A stretch of 54,212 nucleotides of DNA from Cylindrodendrum hubeiense. Its lineage: Eukaryota > Ascomycota > Sordariomycetes > Hypocreales > Nectriaceae. The position numbers were made by a program, and so were the translations under genes. The notes beneath the pieces were generated by a model. That model was not told the DNA's origin, ran no database searches, and saw only the letters and a list, made by a program, of their open reading frames with translations. The stretch spans positions 1 through 54,212 of the forward strand of contig JAANBB010000278.1 in the NCBI GenBank assembly GCA_014621425.1. The letters are read 5' to 3'. Below, one piece after another: positions 1 through 11,085 of this stretch; positions within the stretch are counted from its first letter, which is position 1, and every line of letters starts with the position of its first letter.

Positions 1-348
1 TATGAAGTCCCGTGCGAGGGCCGTGTGTGCCTCCAGGTTGCGCGGGGCCGGGTTCTCGGCAAAGTAGACGTCCTCGGCCGCGAGAGCCTCGGCGGTGGTG
101 GGTGCGGCACCCATGGTGGCGAGGGAGGAAGATGAGGATGATGCGGAGAGCGATGCTCCGGAGCGGAAGTCGGAGCCGGAGGTGCAGCCGGAGTCTGAGG
201 CGGGCGACCCGGAGCCGTCTGAGGCGGAGGACCGGCGAGCGACGTTGAATGAGAGGGAGAGGGAGAGCTGGGGCGCCGAGTCTTGGTCCGCGACAGGCTG
301 AGGCGATTGTGATGAGGGAATTGAGGAGGAGAAGGTCGGCTGAGCCAT
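1..348 (-). CDS. cab2: Phosphopantothenate-cysteine ligase, N-terminal part (cut by window edge)
   Basis: A reading frame opens at the ATG at 348 and stays open to base 1, giving 116 residues; the rest lies left of the window. The first ~75 residues are Ser/Pro-rich low complexity. After an internal Met the sequence becomes ordered: AEDVYFAENPAPRNLEAHTA and then LARDFI. This resembles the segment just before the nucleotide-binding loop of fungal phosphopantothenoylcysteine synthetase, where yeast Cab2 has a similar YF-x-(T/E)NP-x-P stretch followed by a helix ending in FI. That enzyme joins cysteine to 4'-phosphopantothenate in coenzyme A synthesis in the cytosol. The catalytic part is not visible, so the identity rests on one short stretch. 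Translation could start at the internal Met near residue 78 (ATG at about 117), which would remove the low-complexity leader. Confidence 0.5.
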   Translation of the reverse strand, partial: MAQPTFSSSIPSSQSPQPVADQDSAPQLSLSLSFNVARRSSASDGSGSPASDSGCTSGSDFRSGASLSASSSSSSLATMGAAPTTAEALAAEDVYFAENPAPRNLEAHTALARDFI

Positions 349-1775
349 TTTGTTAGCTGGGGAGCGCATTTCCGTGACCTTGTCCGCGCAACAACGCCCC
401 ATCGCCTGTGCTCACAATTACGAAGCAGTATCCATCCCGGGGGCGGTGGTTCCCACGTAATTATAGGAATTGAGAGGGGGGAAAAAGTGCCTCGCTTGAG
501 GGATCCAGCTCGGACATGTGTGGGCTTCTCCGACTATCCGAGGGATTGACTCCTGCGTCCGGATCTCCGGAGGATCCAATTCGAGGGGGTGAGGGCAACG
601 AGATGCCGAATTAGCAGCCCGCGATTCCCATCTCAGCCCTCGGGCCACGGCTGTTTTTGGGGATGCGGTCATGAGATCGCCCCCGCTGCGGGCTGCGGGA
701 TGTGACGTTCGGGCGGGGGAGTGGTACTTACTCTGAATTGAAGTGATTCGCGGTTGACTGGTTCCCGGCGACGATTCTCTTTTGCTTGGTGAGAAGCTCT
801 GAGTTTGGTCAACTCACGTGCATGATCTGATTGTGGTAGTGTCCGGGGCAAACGCGGGGCGCTCTACGATGCGGCCCGGCGTCTGGTCCGTGCGGTCCGG
901 GGCGCCGTCGAGGATTGTTCGTCGCCGGCGGCCGACGTCTGTCCGTAGAAACCGGGGCTGTGATCTGAGTCAATATGTCTTGACTCAATTTAAAATGAGA
1001 GACGCACTCTAGCATCATTTGGTGAGACTACAGGCGGATAGGGCTGTGTTCAGCGGCCATTCGTCGATCTTGCAAACTGGACCATGTCTTGATCTCTTCC
1101 AGGCTAGCTCTGAGCAACGTCATCTCTACAAGTGGGAGACGGTCCCGTTGATTAACCCCAGCGCTCATACAAACTCTATGCATTTTGTATGTGCAAATAG
1201 TGATAGGCGTGTGAACAAATAGTAATACTCACACATAACACAAAGTGGATGCGACAAGGATGGTATCGCTACGGAGCCCAAGTACACTGGGTTCATGCCA
1301 AAACAAATGAAGAAACAGGTGCTAACCACTCCGTAAAATTTAGAGAGTATACCTAAGATTCTGCAATTGCATCATTAATTGCCCTCGGCCTTCCAGACTC
1401 AACGCTCAGCACTCGGGTCCTAGCATCTGTAATCCTGTTTGGCCTCGTCCCAAACTCATTGTAGATCGGACGATTGTTCGGTCATTCCGTGGAAACCGTC
1501 TGTGGAATAGGGACTGTGGTCTGAGACGCTAAATGTTTCAAATCGCTTGTTGGTTTGAATTATAAGTTCGTCGTCACTGCCCTTGGTTGGGCCACCATCA
1601 ACAAAGGACCGGAGACCTGAATGGGTGGTCGTTGGTTGTGATCTGTATTGGGTAGGTGAGTCATTCTTTGTATCCTGCATACATAGCGTGATACCCGACT
1701 ATGTGAGGCTGCGACTCTTCAGAAACCTTTCTTGTTCTCCTCCTACTTCCTCTTATCCTCCTTCCCGCATCTAAA
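349..1775. other. Intergenic region, divergent promoters
   Basis: About 1.4 kb between a leftward and a rightward gene, so it should hold both promoters. An E-box palindrome CACGTG lies at 815-820. The stretch before 1776 is pyrimidine-rich, as usual for fungal 5' leaders. The short ORFs here show no recognisable domain and I do not call them genes. Confidence 0.5.
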
Positions 1776-2669
1776 ATGTCCCATTCCGAAACGTCGCCGC
1801 CACCACGTCTGGCTGGTCAGCCCATATTTGTGGTTGAGCCGCAGGCAGCTCACTCACATACCCTCATTCTTCTCCATGGGTTGGGTTCTAACGGTGAGAA
1901 ATTTGGCAGAGAGCTATTAGACACCGGCGTCACCTCGTCGGGCTGCAAGCTAACGAAGTTGCTGCCTGGAGCCCGCTTCGTCTTCCCTACGTCCAAACGT
2001 CGCCGCTCCAGTGCGTTTCGTCGCTCCATGCTCACTCAATGGTTTGACATCGCCCGCCTTCCAGACCCGTCTTACCGCAATGAGCTGCAGCTGGAAGGCC
2101 TTGCCGAATCCGCTGTGGAAATCTTAGAGATCCTGGCAGAGGAGCTCAAACGGGTACCCCCGCAAAATATCATAATCGGAGGACTAAGCCAGGGTTGCTC
2201 TATGTCGCTCGCAGTCCTCCTTTGCTTGGAGTACCCAATCGGCGGCTACATTGGCATGAGTGGCTATCTTACCTACCAATCAGACCTCGAGATCGCAGTC
2301 GCAGAAGATGATTTCAGCGATGACCCCTTTTCAAACGACGACGATACCGACCAAGAAGACCCAAGCGTAAAGGCGCAGACTTTCGAGAGAGATCTACTGT
2401 CCCTGAGCTACTTGAAACGGGCGACCAAGGAAAGAACATCATGCCTTACTCCTGTCTTTCTCGGACATGGGAGCGTCGATGAAAAGGTTCCTTGCGTGTT
2501 AGGGGAGTCTGCGGCAAAGGTCATGCGAGATTCGGGGTACCAAGTCGACTGGAAATGTTACGAGGGGCAGGGACATTGGTACAAGATTCCGGACGAAATT
2601 GATGACATCGTCAGCTTCATTACATCACGGGTCGGATGGAAAGTAGCCGTAGTTACACCCTCGAATTAA
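1776..2669 (+). CDS. Acyl-protein thioesterase / carboxylesterase-like alpha/beta hydrolase
   Basis: Single-exon gene of 297 residues, Abhydrolase_2 (phospholipase/carboxylesterase) family. The oxyanion-side motif LLHGLGSNGEKF lies at 32-43. The nucleophile elbow GGLSQG places the serine at 138. The catalytic acid is likely Asp235 in HGSVDEKVP, and the histidine His267 in GQGHWYKIP. Members hydrolyse thioester-linked fatty acids from proteins or short acyl esters, mostly in the cytosol; the natural substrate cannot be told here. Between the serine and the acid there is an acidic loop (about 177-197, rich in Asp) longer than in the compact ~225-residue enzymes, which explains the size. The ATG follows a pyrimidine-rich leader with A at -3. 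No signal peptide is seen. It converges with the kinase-like gene 95 bp downstream. Confidence 0.88.
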   Translation: MSHSETSPPPRLAGQPIFVVEPQAAHSHTLILLHGLGSNGEKFGRELLDTGVTSSGCKLTKLLPGARFVFPTSKRRRSSAFRRSMLTQWFDIARLPDPSYRNELQLEGLAESAVEILEILAEELKRVPPQNIIIGGLSQGCSMSLAVLLCLEYPIGGYIGMSGYLTYQSDLEIAVAEDDFSDDPFSNDDDTDQEDPSVKAQTFERDLLSLSYLKRATKERTSCLTPVFLGHGSVDEKVPCVLGESAAKVMRDSGYQVDWKCYEGQGHWYKIPDEIDDIVSFITSRVGWKVAVVTPSN

Positions 2670-2764
2670 ATACCCTATCCTGGTCACAAAAACCGAGGCC
2701 GTAGACCCAAAATTGAAGCGATTTAATACCAACACATACTTAAACTGTTTAAGCTATCGAATCC

Positions 2765-3538
2765 TTAGTGTATAACCTCGCGAGCATTCCAGAAGACAGC
2801 GAGTTCCTGGTGATAAGGCTTGATGATTTTATCCACCGCTCGGCTCCGACTCCATGGATCTTCCCAGCCAGAGGCTCCTACCGCCTTGCAATACTCCCAA
2901 TATTCAGGGTAGTAACCGGAGAGCTCCCAGTCTAGAATAGCAACAATTTTATCACCTTGAACGATAATGTTCCTGGGGTCCAGGTCGTTGTGCGTCAGAA
3001 CCGTCTCGTGACCTTTCATGACATTCGCCCAAACGTCGCAGTTCCAGTCCACCCAAGTATTTGATCGATCCTTAGTCATCGCCCTTAAGATGCCCTGATT
3101 GAACTCCTCTTCGTTATTGTAGGGCCCGTATCCTTCTGGATCATCGCAAAAATACTGATCGTTGCATGCCGTACCATCTATGCTCCCAATGAAAGGGCCC
3201 TTGAAACTGCGGAGCTGGGCTACATAGCCACGTAGTTGCGAAATAACCGATTCCCTTTCGGCTTCTGTGTATTCAGCCCAAGCCTTGCTAAGGCTTTCGC
3301 CCTCAACGAAGTCCATGAGGATTACAACGTGTCCCGAGGCCTCGTCGCGGTATGCGTTGTGGACCTCCGGGACGGGGATGGTGGTATTGGCATGGACAAA
3401 CTTCATTACCTCGGCTTCAGCCATGCGGACGATGTCGCCAGTCTTCATGATGGTCTTGGAATCTATCCTGAACACCGGTGACCACGTAGATAATTTGACG
3501 GCTTTGGCAAGCTGTTCCTTCGAGACCGTTCGAGCCAT
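2765..3538 (-). CDS. Aminoglycoside-phosphotransferase-type kinase
   Basis: 257 residues in one exon. It has the APH/choline-kinase fold signatures: an N-lobe with GHVVILMDFVEGESL (69-83) at the hinge, the catalytic loop THNDLDPRN (182-190, base Asp185, Asn190) and the metal-binding ILDWELSG (201-208, Asp203). Fungal genomes carry many such proteins of unknown substrate; the family phosphorylates small hydroxylated molecules or protein residues, and drug resistance should not be assumed. The Lys of the N-lobe is probably in the TIMKTGD segment (29-35), so the domain is slightly short at its front but looks complete. The start is the first ATG of the frame. It lies tail-to-tail with the hydrolase gene. 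Confidence 0.85.
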   Translation of the reverse strand: MARTVSKEQLAKAVKLSTWSPVFRIDSKTIMKTGDIVRMAEAEVMKFVHANTTIPVPEVHNAYRDEASGHVVILMDFVEGESLSKAWAEYTEAERESVISQLRGYVAQLRSFKGPFIGSIDGTACNDQYFCDDPEGYGPYNNEEEFNQGILRAMTKDRSNTWVDWNCDVWANVMKGHETVLTHNDLDPRNIIVQGDKIVAILDWELSGYYPEYWEYCKAVGASGWEDPWSRSRAVDKIIKPYHQELAVFWNAREVIH

Positions 3539-4518
3539 GGCTAGTTCGGGGATCGAAATGTAGAAAGAGTGACGAGAGCAATAGGTGGGTGATGAAACAC
3601 GAGATACTATTGTAATCCCCTCTGAAGCCCATCCCGGGCTCTTTCAACCTTTAAGGGATACGCCGTGAAAACGCATGTGATGGACTGTAAAGTCTTAACT
3701 CCAGGCCTGCCACCCTTCCGCTCAGTGCCAGTAGTGTTACGGAAGAGTTGCGCTGCCGAGGTATTAACCGAGACAAAGAACATAAAGAAAGAATAGTGGG
3801 TATTAGAGGGACGGATGCGCTCCTACCAAGCGGGGGCTCTTTGTTGATCACAACCACACCCGTTTGCCGTGGGAGTTGGCGCCAGTGATTATGTGCATGT
3901 TGTCAACATGATTGTGTATGCCAACTTTGTGACAGCGGTTGCCTGCTTTAAACGGACTGCGTCCATCGGTGATATCCGAAGGGGGACGCAGATTTGAACT
4001 AGGCTTCCATTCTAGTATTGTACTTCAGGGCCATAGGAATTCCTTTAGTAGTGGTCAAGGCGAGGTGGATGTGTTGAAATGGATGTTCAAGAGTCGTATC
4101 AATAGTCTCATGCGAGGGGCTACACAAAGGACATGGGCCCGTGCCTTACTACTTTGACCATCGTTGTGGAATTACAGTACCACCCACCTCCCAAGACGTT
4201 ATGGCTGGTGATGGGTTGAGAGATGAAGAGCGAGCCAATTTGGGACCTGCAGTAGGGAAAGCAAGCGAGTTCATTATCAACAGATGTTATTTCAAGATTG
4301 GAGAAGTGAAGTCTTATTTAGGGCATTGCTATGCGCACGCAGAAGTAACATTATGATCGGTGTTTTGTACTTTGATGTACCCCCTTTGGACTTTAGACTT
4401 TGCCAGGGTTTCTATTTAATTGCTGGTACATGGATGCTCGCGCTCCGAGTGATTATACACAAGTACATTTCCATGGCTGATGGTATTCTTATTCTTATTC
4501 CTCCTCTTACAGTGCCAC
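3539..4518. other. Intergenic region, no gene seen
   Basis: About 980 bp between the start of the kinase-like gene and the 3' end of the acetyl-CoA transporter. It should hold the promoter of the former and the 3' UTR of the latter. No convincing ORF or RNA gene is seen. Confidence 0.4.
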
Positions 4519-6289
4519 TCATTTCTCTCCCGTCAACCTCCAGGCCCGCAGGGGCAAGCTCTGGAGGTGGAGGACCTTGGGCTTAATGTACCACAAGAAG
4601 GTCACCACACCAAATACCACACACAGTAAATTCACCGAGTAGTATCCGTCATGGATCATCTCGCAGGTGCCTCCTCCGTTCTCGCATCTCTCCTTCTCAA
4701 TCTGCAACGCGCATGAGAATGCCTCGGTCACAAGCGGGCCCTCGAGACCTGAAGCACGGGGCTTGCCTGGGTTGCACGTCGCCACTGTAAAGGTATCGAC
4801 GAGTTGCAGGACAAAGTATCGTGGGAACGTGCCACCAAGGTTGCAGACCCTATGAATGTGTTAGCATGTCTACTTTTGTCACAGGAAGCTAGGAGTATAC
4901 TTACGTTGCCAGGAGTGTCATGTAGGTACCGCCAATAACGGGATCGGACACTCGGGCGTGGAAGGCGGAGACGGCGACAAACATGATGGTGTTTGTAAAT
5001 GTCGAGAAGAGATGTTCGGCGATGACAACCAGTAGATACCAGTTCGTCACGCCCTCGGAAGGGAAGATGGCGACGACAACCTGCGCCGAGAGGGCAGCGA
5101 TGAGGCGGCCCATGAAGCCCCAGCACCACAGGCGCATGGGAGTGTACTTTTGCGACCACATGCCAGCATAGTAGCCCAGGCCAATCTCGAAGGGAAAGTC
5201 GATGAGCACCGTCAGGGCCAAGTTGTCCTTGCCGAAGCCCTTGTCGAGGAGCTTCAGGTTGGTGACGCCGTCGTTGGCCTGGAAGCCAATCTTGGCAATG
5301 AGATGGACGATGATGATGGTTTGGACGTTCTTGAGCTTGAGGATGCCCCACATGATCCTATACACATCCCAGACGCCGTCCTCGTTGTGCGACTTGTCCT
5401 CGCGCTTGAGGAAACCGAGGCCAACGGTAACAATGATGTAGGCCCAGCCCCAGAACTTCAGATATCCGCCCAGAGAAAGGAGACCCTCATCGGAAGGCAC
5501 AGCGCGGAACCACTTGTTGGCGAAGTCGGCGGCGTTGAAGGCGAGGAAGACGGTGTATGACATGAAGTGACCGGCCGTCAGACCCACGGTCTGCGCCGTT
5601 GACGCATACGACACATTGCCAGGCGTCAAGAGTGTCAGCGCCCATCCGTCGACAGCAATGTCCTGTGTCGCGCACATCAGGACCAGGAAGAACCACCACA
5701 GCATGAAGGAGAAGGCCGTCATGCCGCCAGGCTTGCCAGCGGTGGCCATCATCTCCTCAACGTGCGACCCCAACCACAGCATGCCGAAGCCCGAACAGAA
5801 CTGGATGGGCACAATCCACGTCTTGCGCCGTCCAATCTTGGGGCTCCACACGGCGTCGACAAAGGGACTCCATAGCAGTTTTAGCGAGTAGGGATACGAG
5901 GCCAGGCTGAAGACGCCGATCTCGCTGTAGGACATGTGGTTCTTGAGGAGGAAGGGTACGGAGCCGGTGGCCAGGCCCATTGGGATACCCTGAAGGAAGT
6001 ATAGCAGGACCAGCAGGAGGAAATTGCGCTGGTCCTGGAGGGGGAGGTCCATGAAGCCATGGTTGTTGAGGGCGGGCGTTTTGGGGACGGGGTCGTCGAG
6101 GGAGAAGGACTCGCTGGCCATGAAGCTGTCGGCGACGTTGTCAGAGTTGGGGGCCTTGCGGCGCATCTCAACTCCGTTGCTCATGTTGGCGTTGCCGTTG
6201 GCGTTCGGGGCGGCATTCGCGTCGTCTGTTTTGAGCGTGAGGGGAGGTCGGCGGGGTTGTTTTTGAGGTCGTCGGGCTCGGGCGGTCAT
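4519..6289 (-). CDS. Acetyl-coenzyme A transporter (AT-1/SLC33A1 family)
   Basis: Two exons on the minus strand, 6289-4905 and 4849-4519, with a 55-bp intron (GTAAGT donor, TAG acceptor). The product is 571 residues. After an ~80-residue hydrophilic N-terminus come about twelve membrane segments. Family hallmarks are LLYFLQGIPMGLATGSVPFLL in TM1 (written here as one continuous segment near residue 90), the SYSEIGVFSLASYPYSLKLL region, DIAVDGWALTLL, and NLGGTFPRYFVLQLVDTFT, which spans the splice junction and confirms it. The family moves cytosolic acetyl-CoA into the ER/Golgi lumen, where it serves lysine or sugar acetylation. The C-terminal part contains a Cys-containing luminal loop and a last helix ending near YIKPKVL. 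Length and order of segments match the family. Confidence 0.93.
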
Positions 6290-7794
6290 AGGTGGCGGGG
6301 AGAGGTCGGATCGCGAGGAGCGAAACGGGTTGAGGGAGACGGTTTGCTGAGGTAATGAGTGCGGCGCGCAGGGAGACGGCGCGCAGGGAGAGAAAGGAGC
6401 TGCGGCAGAGTGGGTTCGGCAGAGTCAAGGATTCGGAGCGAGGTGTGACGGGGGCGTCTTGGGCGGCTTAGGTGTCTCGGTGGCGTCAAGAGGTGAGCGG
6501 GAGGGGGCCGGTTGGGTTCTGGACTGAGAGTCTGGAGTTGGAGTGTGTTGGACAGAAGAAGCAAAGCAGATAGAGAGAGGTCTATGCGAAGATGGGGAAT
6601 CAAGAATGGATAGAAAAAAAAGTCAAATGGTTGAGAGAGAGTGTGGGAGAAGAGTCAGAGGCAGTCAACGAGTAGACACAAAAACGTTTAATCCATCAAG
6701 GCCCCGATATGGAAGATGACAAAGTCCAGGCAGCGAGCGAAGCGGGTCGCGGTTTCAAAAGGCAAAAAACAGGACCAGACATGGCAAAAAAAAGACAGAA
6801 AGCCAGCGTCGCGAAGTCCAGGCCCGAATGACCTGGCGTTGCGGATCTGGATGGTGACTGGATCTGGGATGGCGCCGCAAGCTATCGCATCCACTACCGC
6901 ATCCGCTACCGCTACGGAGTACCGTGGCCTCAACGCGTGCGGCGCATCGGGCCTGGTTTGTCAGGGACGGACGGGTTGGACGTCGTATGCGTTGGCCGAT
7001 TACAGATGTTGGATGGGTGGATGGATGGATGAATGGACGGATGGAATCAGATGTGGCCACGCTGCTTCTTCCGTCGCCGTTAGACTGACTGGCTGTCTCT
7101 CGTGGCGAGCGAAGCGATGCTCACATGCGCGCCACGCCCGCCAAAGCTGAGACGGGATTTGACCAAGACGTCGATGCACTGCAAAATCGAGAATATCCGG
7201 AAGTCGGCCCCTATCAGCGTCGGAATGTCCCCCGACCACTCTCCCCCCCGACAACCTCAACACGGCCAGCAAGATGACCCTTCTCCGTATCTGCGACGCG
7301 ACTCCCGCTGCCCTGGGATGGCCTTTGCCTCGATTCGGACATGGGCCTCCACAAAATCTGTCCCGAGCGCGTCAGGTTCAGGGGCCGGCACACTACGCCC
7401 GCATTACTAATCCCCTGTCGCGAGGGACGACGTCACTGGTCCCACGCGACTGGCTGCTCCACTCGCAGGCGTGCACCACTCACACTCACACTCACAGACG
7501 TGCACACTGGCAACGGCATCCTCCCCCAATCATGTCAACGTCGACTTACCACAGGACATATACTACGTACAGCACAGCAAGCACGCTATGCAGGCAGCAA
7601 CCTTGCCAGATGTAGTCACTGCCCGGCCGTGCACTCCGACTGTCTGTCAGAGAGTCCATATAATACAATGGATATACACCATGGTGGATGAGCCAGAACT
7701 GGAGTTGGTCAATGTTTTACATATACATATCTAATTAGACCTTTTCACCGCTCTGGGTATCACATGATTGCAAGAACTACACACAAAACTCCTG
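6290..7794. other. Intergenic region with short tandem repeats
   Basis: About 1.5 kb. The part next to 6290 is the promoter and leader of the acetyl-CoA transporter (pyrimidine-rich on the minus strand). A GATG-type microsatellite lies near 7011-7042, and an ACTCAC/ACAC-rich patch near 7475-7505. ORFs in this stretch have no recognisable domain. Confidence 0.4.
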
Positions 7795-10700
7795 TTAATT
7801 TGAAGCGTCTTTGCATGAGTTGTAAAAATACAACAGAAGGCCTTCTGATCCTACTCGATCTGGGTGCTCGTCTGATAAGGTCCTCTTTCGTATTGCGACC
7901 ACCCGTTCGAGTAGCTGTACTGCTTCCTCCACCTGCCCGTTGGCGTGGTATGCTCGTGCGAGCTCGTGTTGTGATGCCAGTCGGCTTGGGTGCCCGTCTG
8001 CTAAAGTCGTCTCTTCTATTGCGATCACCTGNTCGAGTAGCTGCACTGCTTCCTTTACCTGCCCGTTGGCGTCGTATGCCTGTGCGAGTGTGTGTTGTGA
8101 TGCTAGTCGATCTGGGTGTCCGTCTGATAAAATCCTCTCTCGTATTGCAACCACCTGTTCGAGTAACTGCACTGCTTCCTTTACCTGCCCGTTGGCATGG
8201 TATACTATTGCGAGCTCGTGTTGTGATGTTAGTCGATCTGGGTGCTCGTCTGATAAGGTCCTCTCTTGTATTGCTAGCACGTTCTCGTTCATCCTAACCG
8301 CCTCGGTAATTCTTCCATCTGCTGATAAACAGCGTCCTACCCAGTAGCCCAACTTGGTAAATTCCTTCTCTTCAATTCCTGCACTTACTCGAAGTGCGTT
8401 CAGCGCATGTGGTAGATATTGCTGCCATACCTCACGTTCCTCCCATCTGTCAGAAGGAAATACCATCTCCAGATGCTTAATAGCATCCCACTGAATCTTT
8501 TTCACAATTCCTTGTTCTTCAGTCCACAACTGCGTCGCTATATGTACCAGCCTATGTATATCAAATATATCGCCATCTTCTCTTCTTGTTAAAAAGCTAT
8601 AACCGCAAAGGGTACCGATTGCTCGCATCAGATTTTGTTCCGATCCAACATTAGGTAGGATAGACCGAGGGATAGCCCTTGGTTCTATACATGCTATGAA
8701 GAAGAGCAATTTTATCGCTGACTCATCAGTTTTGCCAATTTGATGGAATGATATGTGCCAAGTGGTGGCCACCGCATCCTGAGTGTGTTTGTATCGAGTG
8801 CTGTCTTGGAAGTCGCTGCCCATCAACTCAATCCTATCCTGGTTTGTATTTTTGAAGAGTCGGAGGTAGTCTGCGATAGTGACTTGGTTGGTATTTAGGT
8901 ACGCTACTGCCTGCGTAATCGCCAAAGGGAGATACGTAAGCTCTTGTAGAAAGTTGGTCACAACCTGTTCGTCCTTAAGCAGGTCTCTGTCGACCAGTGA
9001 TTTCCCTAGGTAACTTTTTGCTTCTTCTTCGTTCATCTCTAGCAGCTGGAATAAGTCGCGGCCCGCAGCTGAAACTGCTACTTTCCGAGTTCGGGTCGTG
9101 AATATAATCCGGCCTTCGTCGCTATTTGGGAGGAAGTCGTACATGCTCCCTGGTTTTCCTGAAGACCCAAAGAGAATCTCAATATCATCAGCGTTATCGA
9201 TAATAAGGAACCACTTTCCCGCATCCTTCGAGCTGAGGTGCCGTTGAACTGATTCCTTTGGGTCTTCCTCGTTGATGCGTTGTATCCCGACCTCTTTCAT
9301 AATCTCTGCGTACGCCTGCTCGAAGCTGGCATTGCTGAACGCCGGTACCCAAAAAACAGAGTAATCCGGCTTGTTTTCTTTGACCCAATACGCTAATTGC
9401 AGAGCGACCTGGGTTTTGCCAACGCCACCCAGTCCCACGAGCGCAACTTTCTGGTGTGTACGAGAGTTGAAGAGCCTGTCTTGGAGCGTGTGGAGGATCT
9501 TGCTGCGTCCGACAAAACGTTTGTTCGCAAAGAATGGAACGCAGAAGCATGATTTGCCTGCCATGCATCAGTTGTCAGGACACAAGAATGGATGTTTCTA
9601 CACTAACGAGTTGAAGGTGCTATATAGGAGCATGCGCTGTCTGTATTGTGTTAGCTATAAAACGTCATCACAGTAGTTCAATACTGACGACTCGGTGATA
9701 TCACTTCCTCGGCATCCATAGCCTCCAGTTGTGGATGATTCTTTGACGATGTCTTTAGCTTGCGATTATGTGCCGCTAGCGCTCTTTTTGTAAGGCCTCT
9801 GAGGCTTTCACATACTTTCTCATATTCGTGGTCCTCAGGCCCAAATTTAACTATGTTCGAGTGCGTACGGGCGATGGCACAAATATGCTCCGGGCCATTT
9901 TCCCAGTAACGGCAGTGTGTGGCTGAAGACTTAGTGACGAGGACTGCTTTCGGTCCCTCCATTTTCCAGTTACCATGTTTATCCTATCCCCTGTTAGCGC
10001 ATGTATTTTAGTAGATACTGGACAAATATACTTTCTGCGCTGTTGGTGACTGGATTGTTTCGTAGAAGCACACCACTTCAGAGTTGCCTTGTCCACCTAG
10101 TGCTGCGTGGAATTCACGTTGTTGGACGCTGAGAATTTGAGAATTGATGTGACTAATAGATTCGATCAGGAAGCGATTCGGACTATCCCCAACCATTGGA
10201 ATAAGCGAGCTAATATCCATGCCGTCGTGCGGAACTCCGAAGAAGGCAATTCCATATACAGCCCGAATAAGTTTTCTATGGTCCTCGCTCTTAGACCTCG
10301 ACAATATTACCAGGGCCTATTTTGTGAGCTAGTATTTTCCAGGAAGAGTTAACTATTAATCAACCCACCTGCTTGATAATCAACCCTCCTAAGCTGTGGG
10401 CAACGAAGATAATCGGCCTTATAGTTGGGCTGTTAAGTAGTGCGAGTAGGCTGTTGTAAAAAGATGTTGCAAGATCCTCCAAGTTCTGTATGTTCTTGCT
10501 CTGTACTGCAGTCGATTCGTAGCCGTAAATCATCGTCCGCGCCATTGGAATGTCATAGGGCAAAGCATCTCGTAACCACATGTAAGCTTCGCCTCGCGCT
10601 TTGAACGAACCAAAGGCATGTCCGCCGAGGCCAGATATTGCAATGATACTACAACTATTAGTACGTACATCTTTGGTGGGCCGATATACTTGCTCGACTT

Positions 10701-11085
10701 TGTGATCCTCTGACGGCGGGGCGTAGAGGGTAGTGATACCAAGGAAACCATCTTCAAGCGCTAGGTATGGATTCCGAGGGGATTGCTTCTCAATTGGTAG
10801 CCAAAGGCGCCAAACCTCGTCTATTAGAAGAATTTGGAATGGTAGAACGTTCTTGAAGGTCACCGTGGCAGTTTTGGTACGGCCATGCACTTCGAGGGCG
10901 AGGGACCTGACGGTTTGGTCTGCAGAGCTCTGGTAGTTTTCTAGGAAAGACTTCAAATCTTCTGATCCCCAGCTATTGGGCACACCGCGGATACGAAACG
11001 ACCTGTCGTCTCTAGCAGGGTTCCTAGCCTCTGATGTCGGAGGTGGAGAACTACCAAGAATCTCGCTAGTATCTGGCTGATCCAT
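7795..11085 (-). CDS. Fungal NLR-like protein: lipase-like domain, NB-ARC, TPR
   Basis: I read four exons: 11085-10369, 10316-10032, 9983-9689 and 9557-7795, giving about 1019 residues. The first two junctions are clean. The third uses a weaker GTCAGT donor and a CAG acceptor and is my inference; it restores the frame. Residues ~26-100 form a small separate N-terminal domain. Residues ~145-400 are a SesB-like alpha/beta hydrolase with VAHSLGGL (nucleophile Ser231). Residues ~437-720 are NB-ARC, with P-loop GLGGVGKT at 474-481, a Walker B-like WFLIIDNADD and TYLPLAITQAVAYL. The C-terminus carries four 42-residue kinesin-light-chain-type TPRs that are almost identical. Fungal STAND proteins of this layout act in non-self recognition and regulated cell death; partners are unknown here. 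One undetermined base (8032) falls inside the repeats. Confidence 0.85.
7798..8304 (-). repeat. Tandem 126-bp TPR-coding repeats
   Basis: Four consecutive units of 126-129 bp at 8304-8179, 8178-8053, 8052-7927 and 7926-7798. Each encodes EAVQLLEQVVAIRERTLSDG followed by HPDRLASQHELA and a YHANGQVK-type end. Units 2 and 3 are the closest. The last unit diverges after HPDR and ends the protein. High identity between units is the pattern of repeats kept alike by recombination and liable to gain or lose copies. The N at 8032 suggests the assembler could not resolve copies. Confidence 0.9.

Noticed and set aside
3965..4010. Possible tRNA T-arm (CAGATTTGAAC) on the minus strand
   Set aside because: The five bases on each side of the loop do not pair, and no acceptor or D-arm is found at the right distance.
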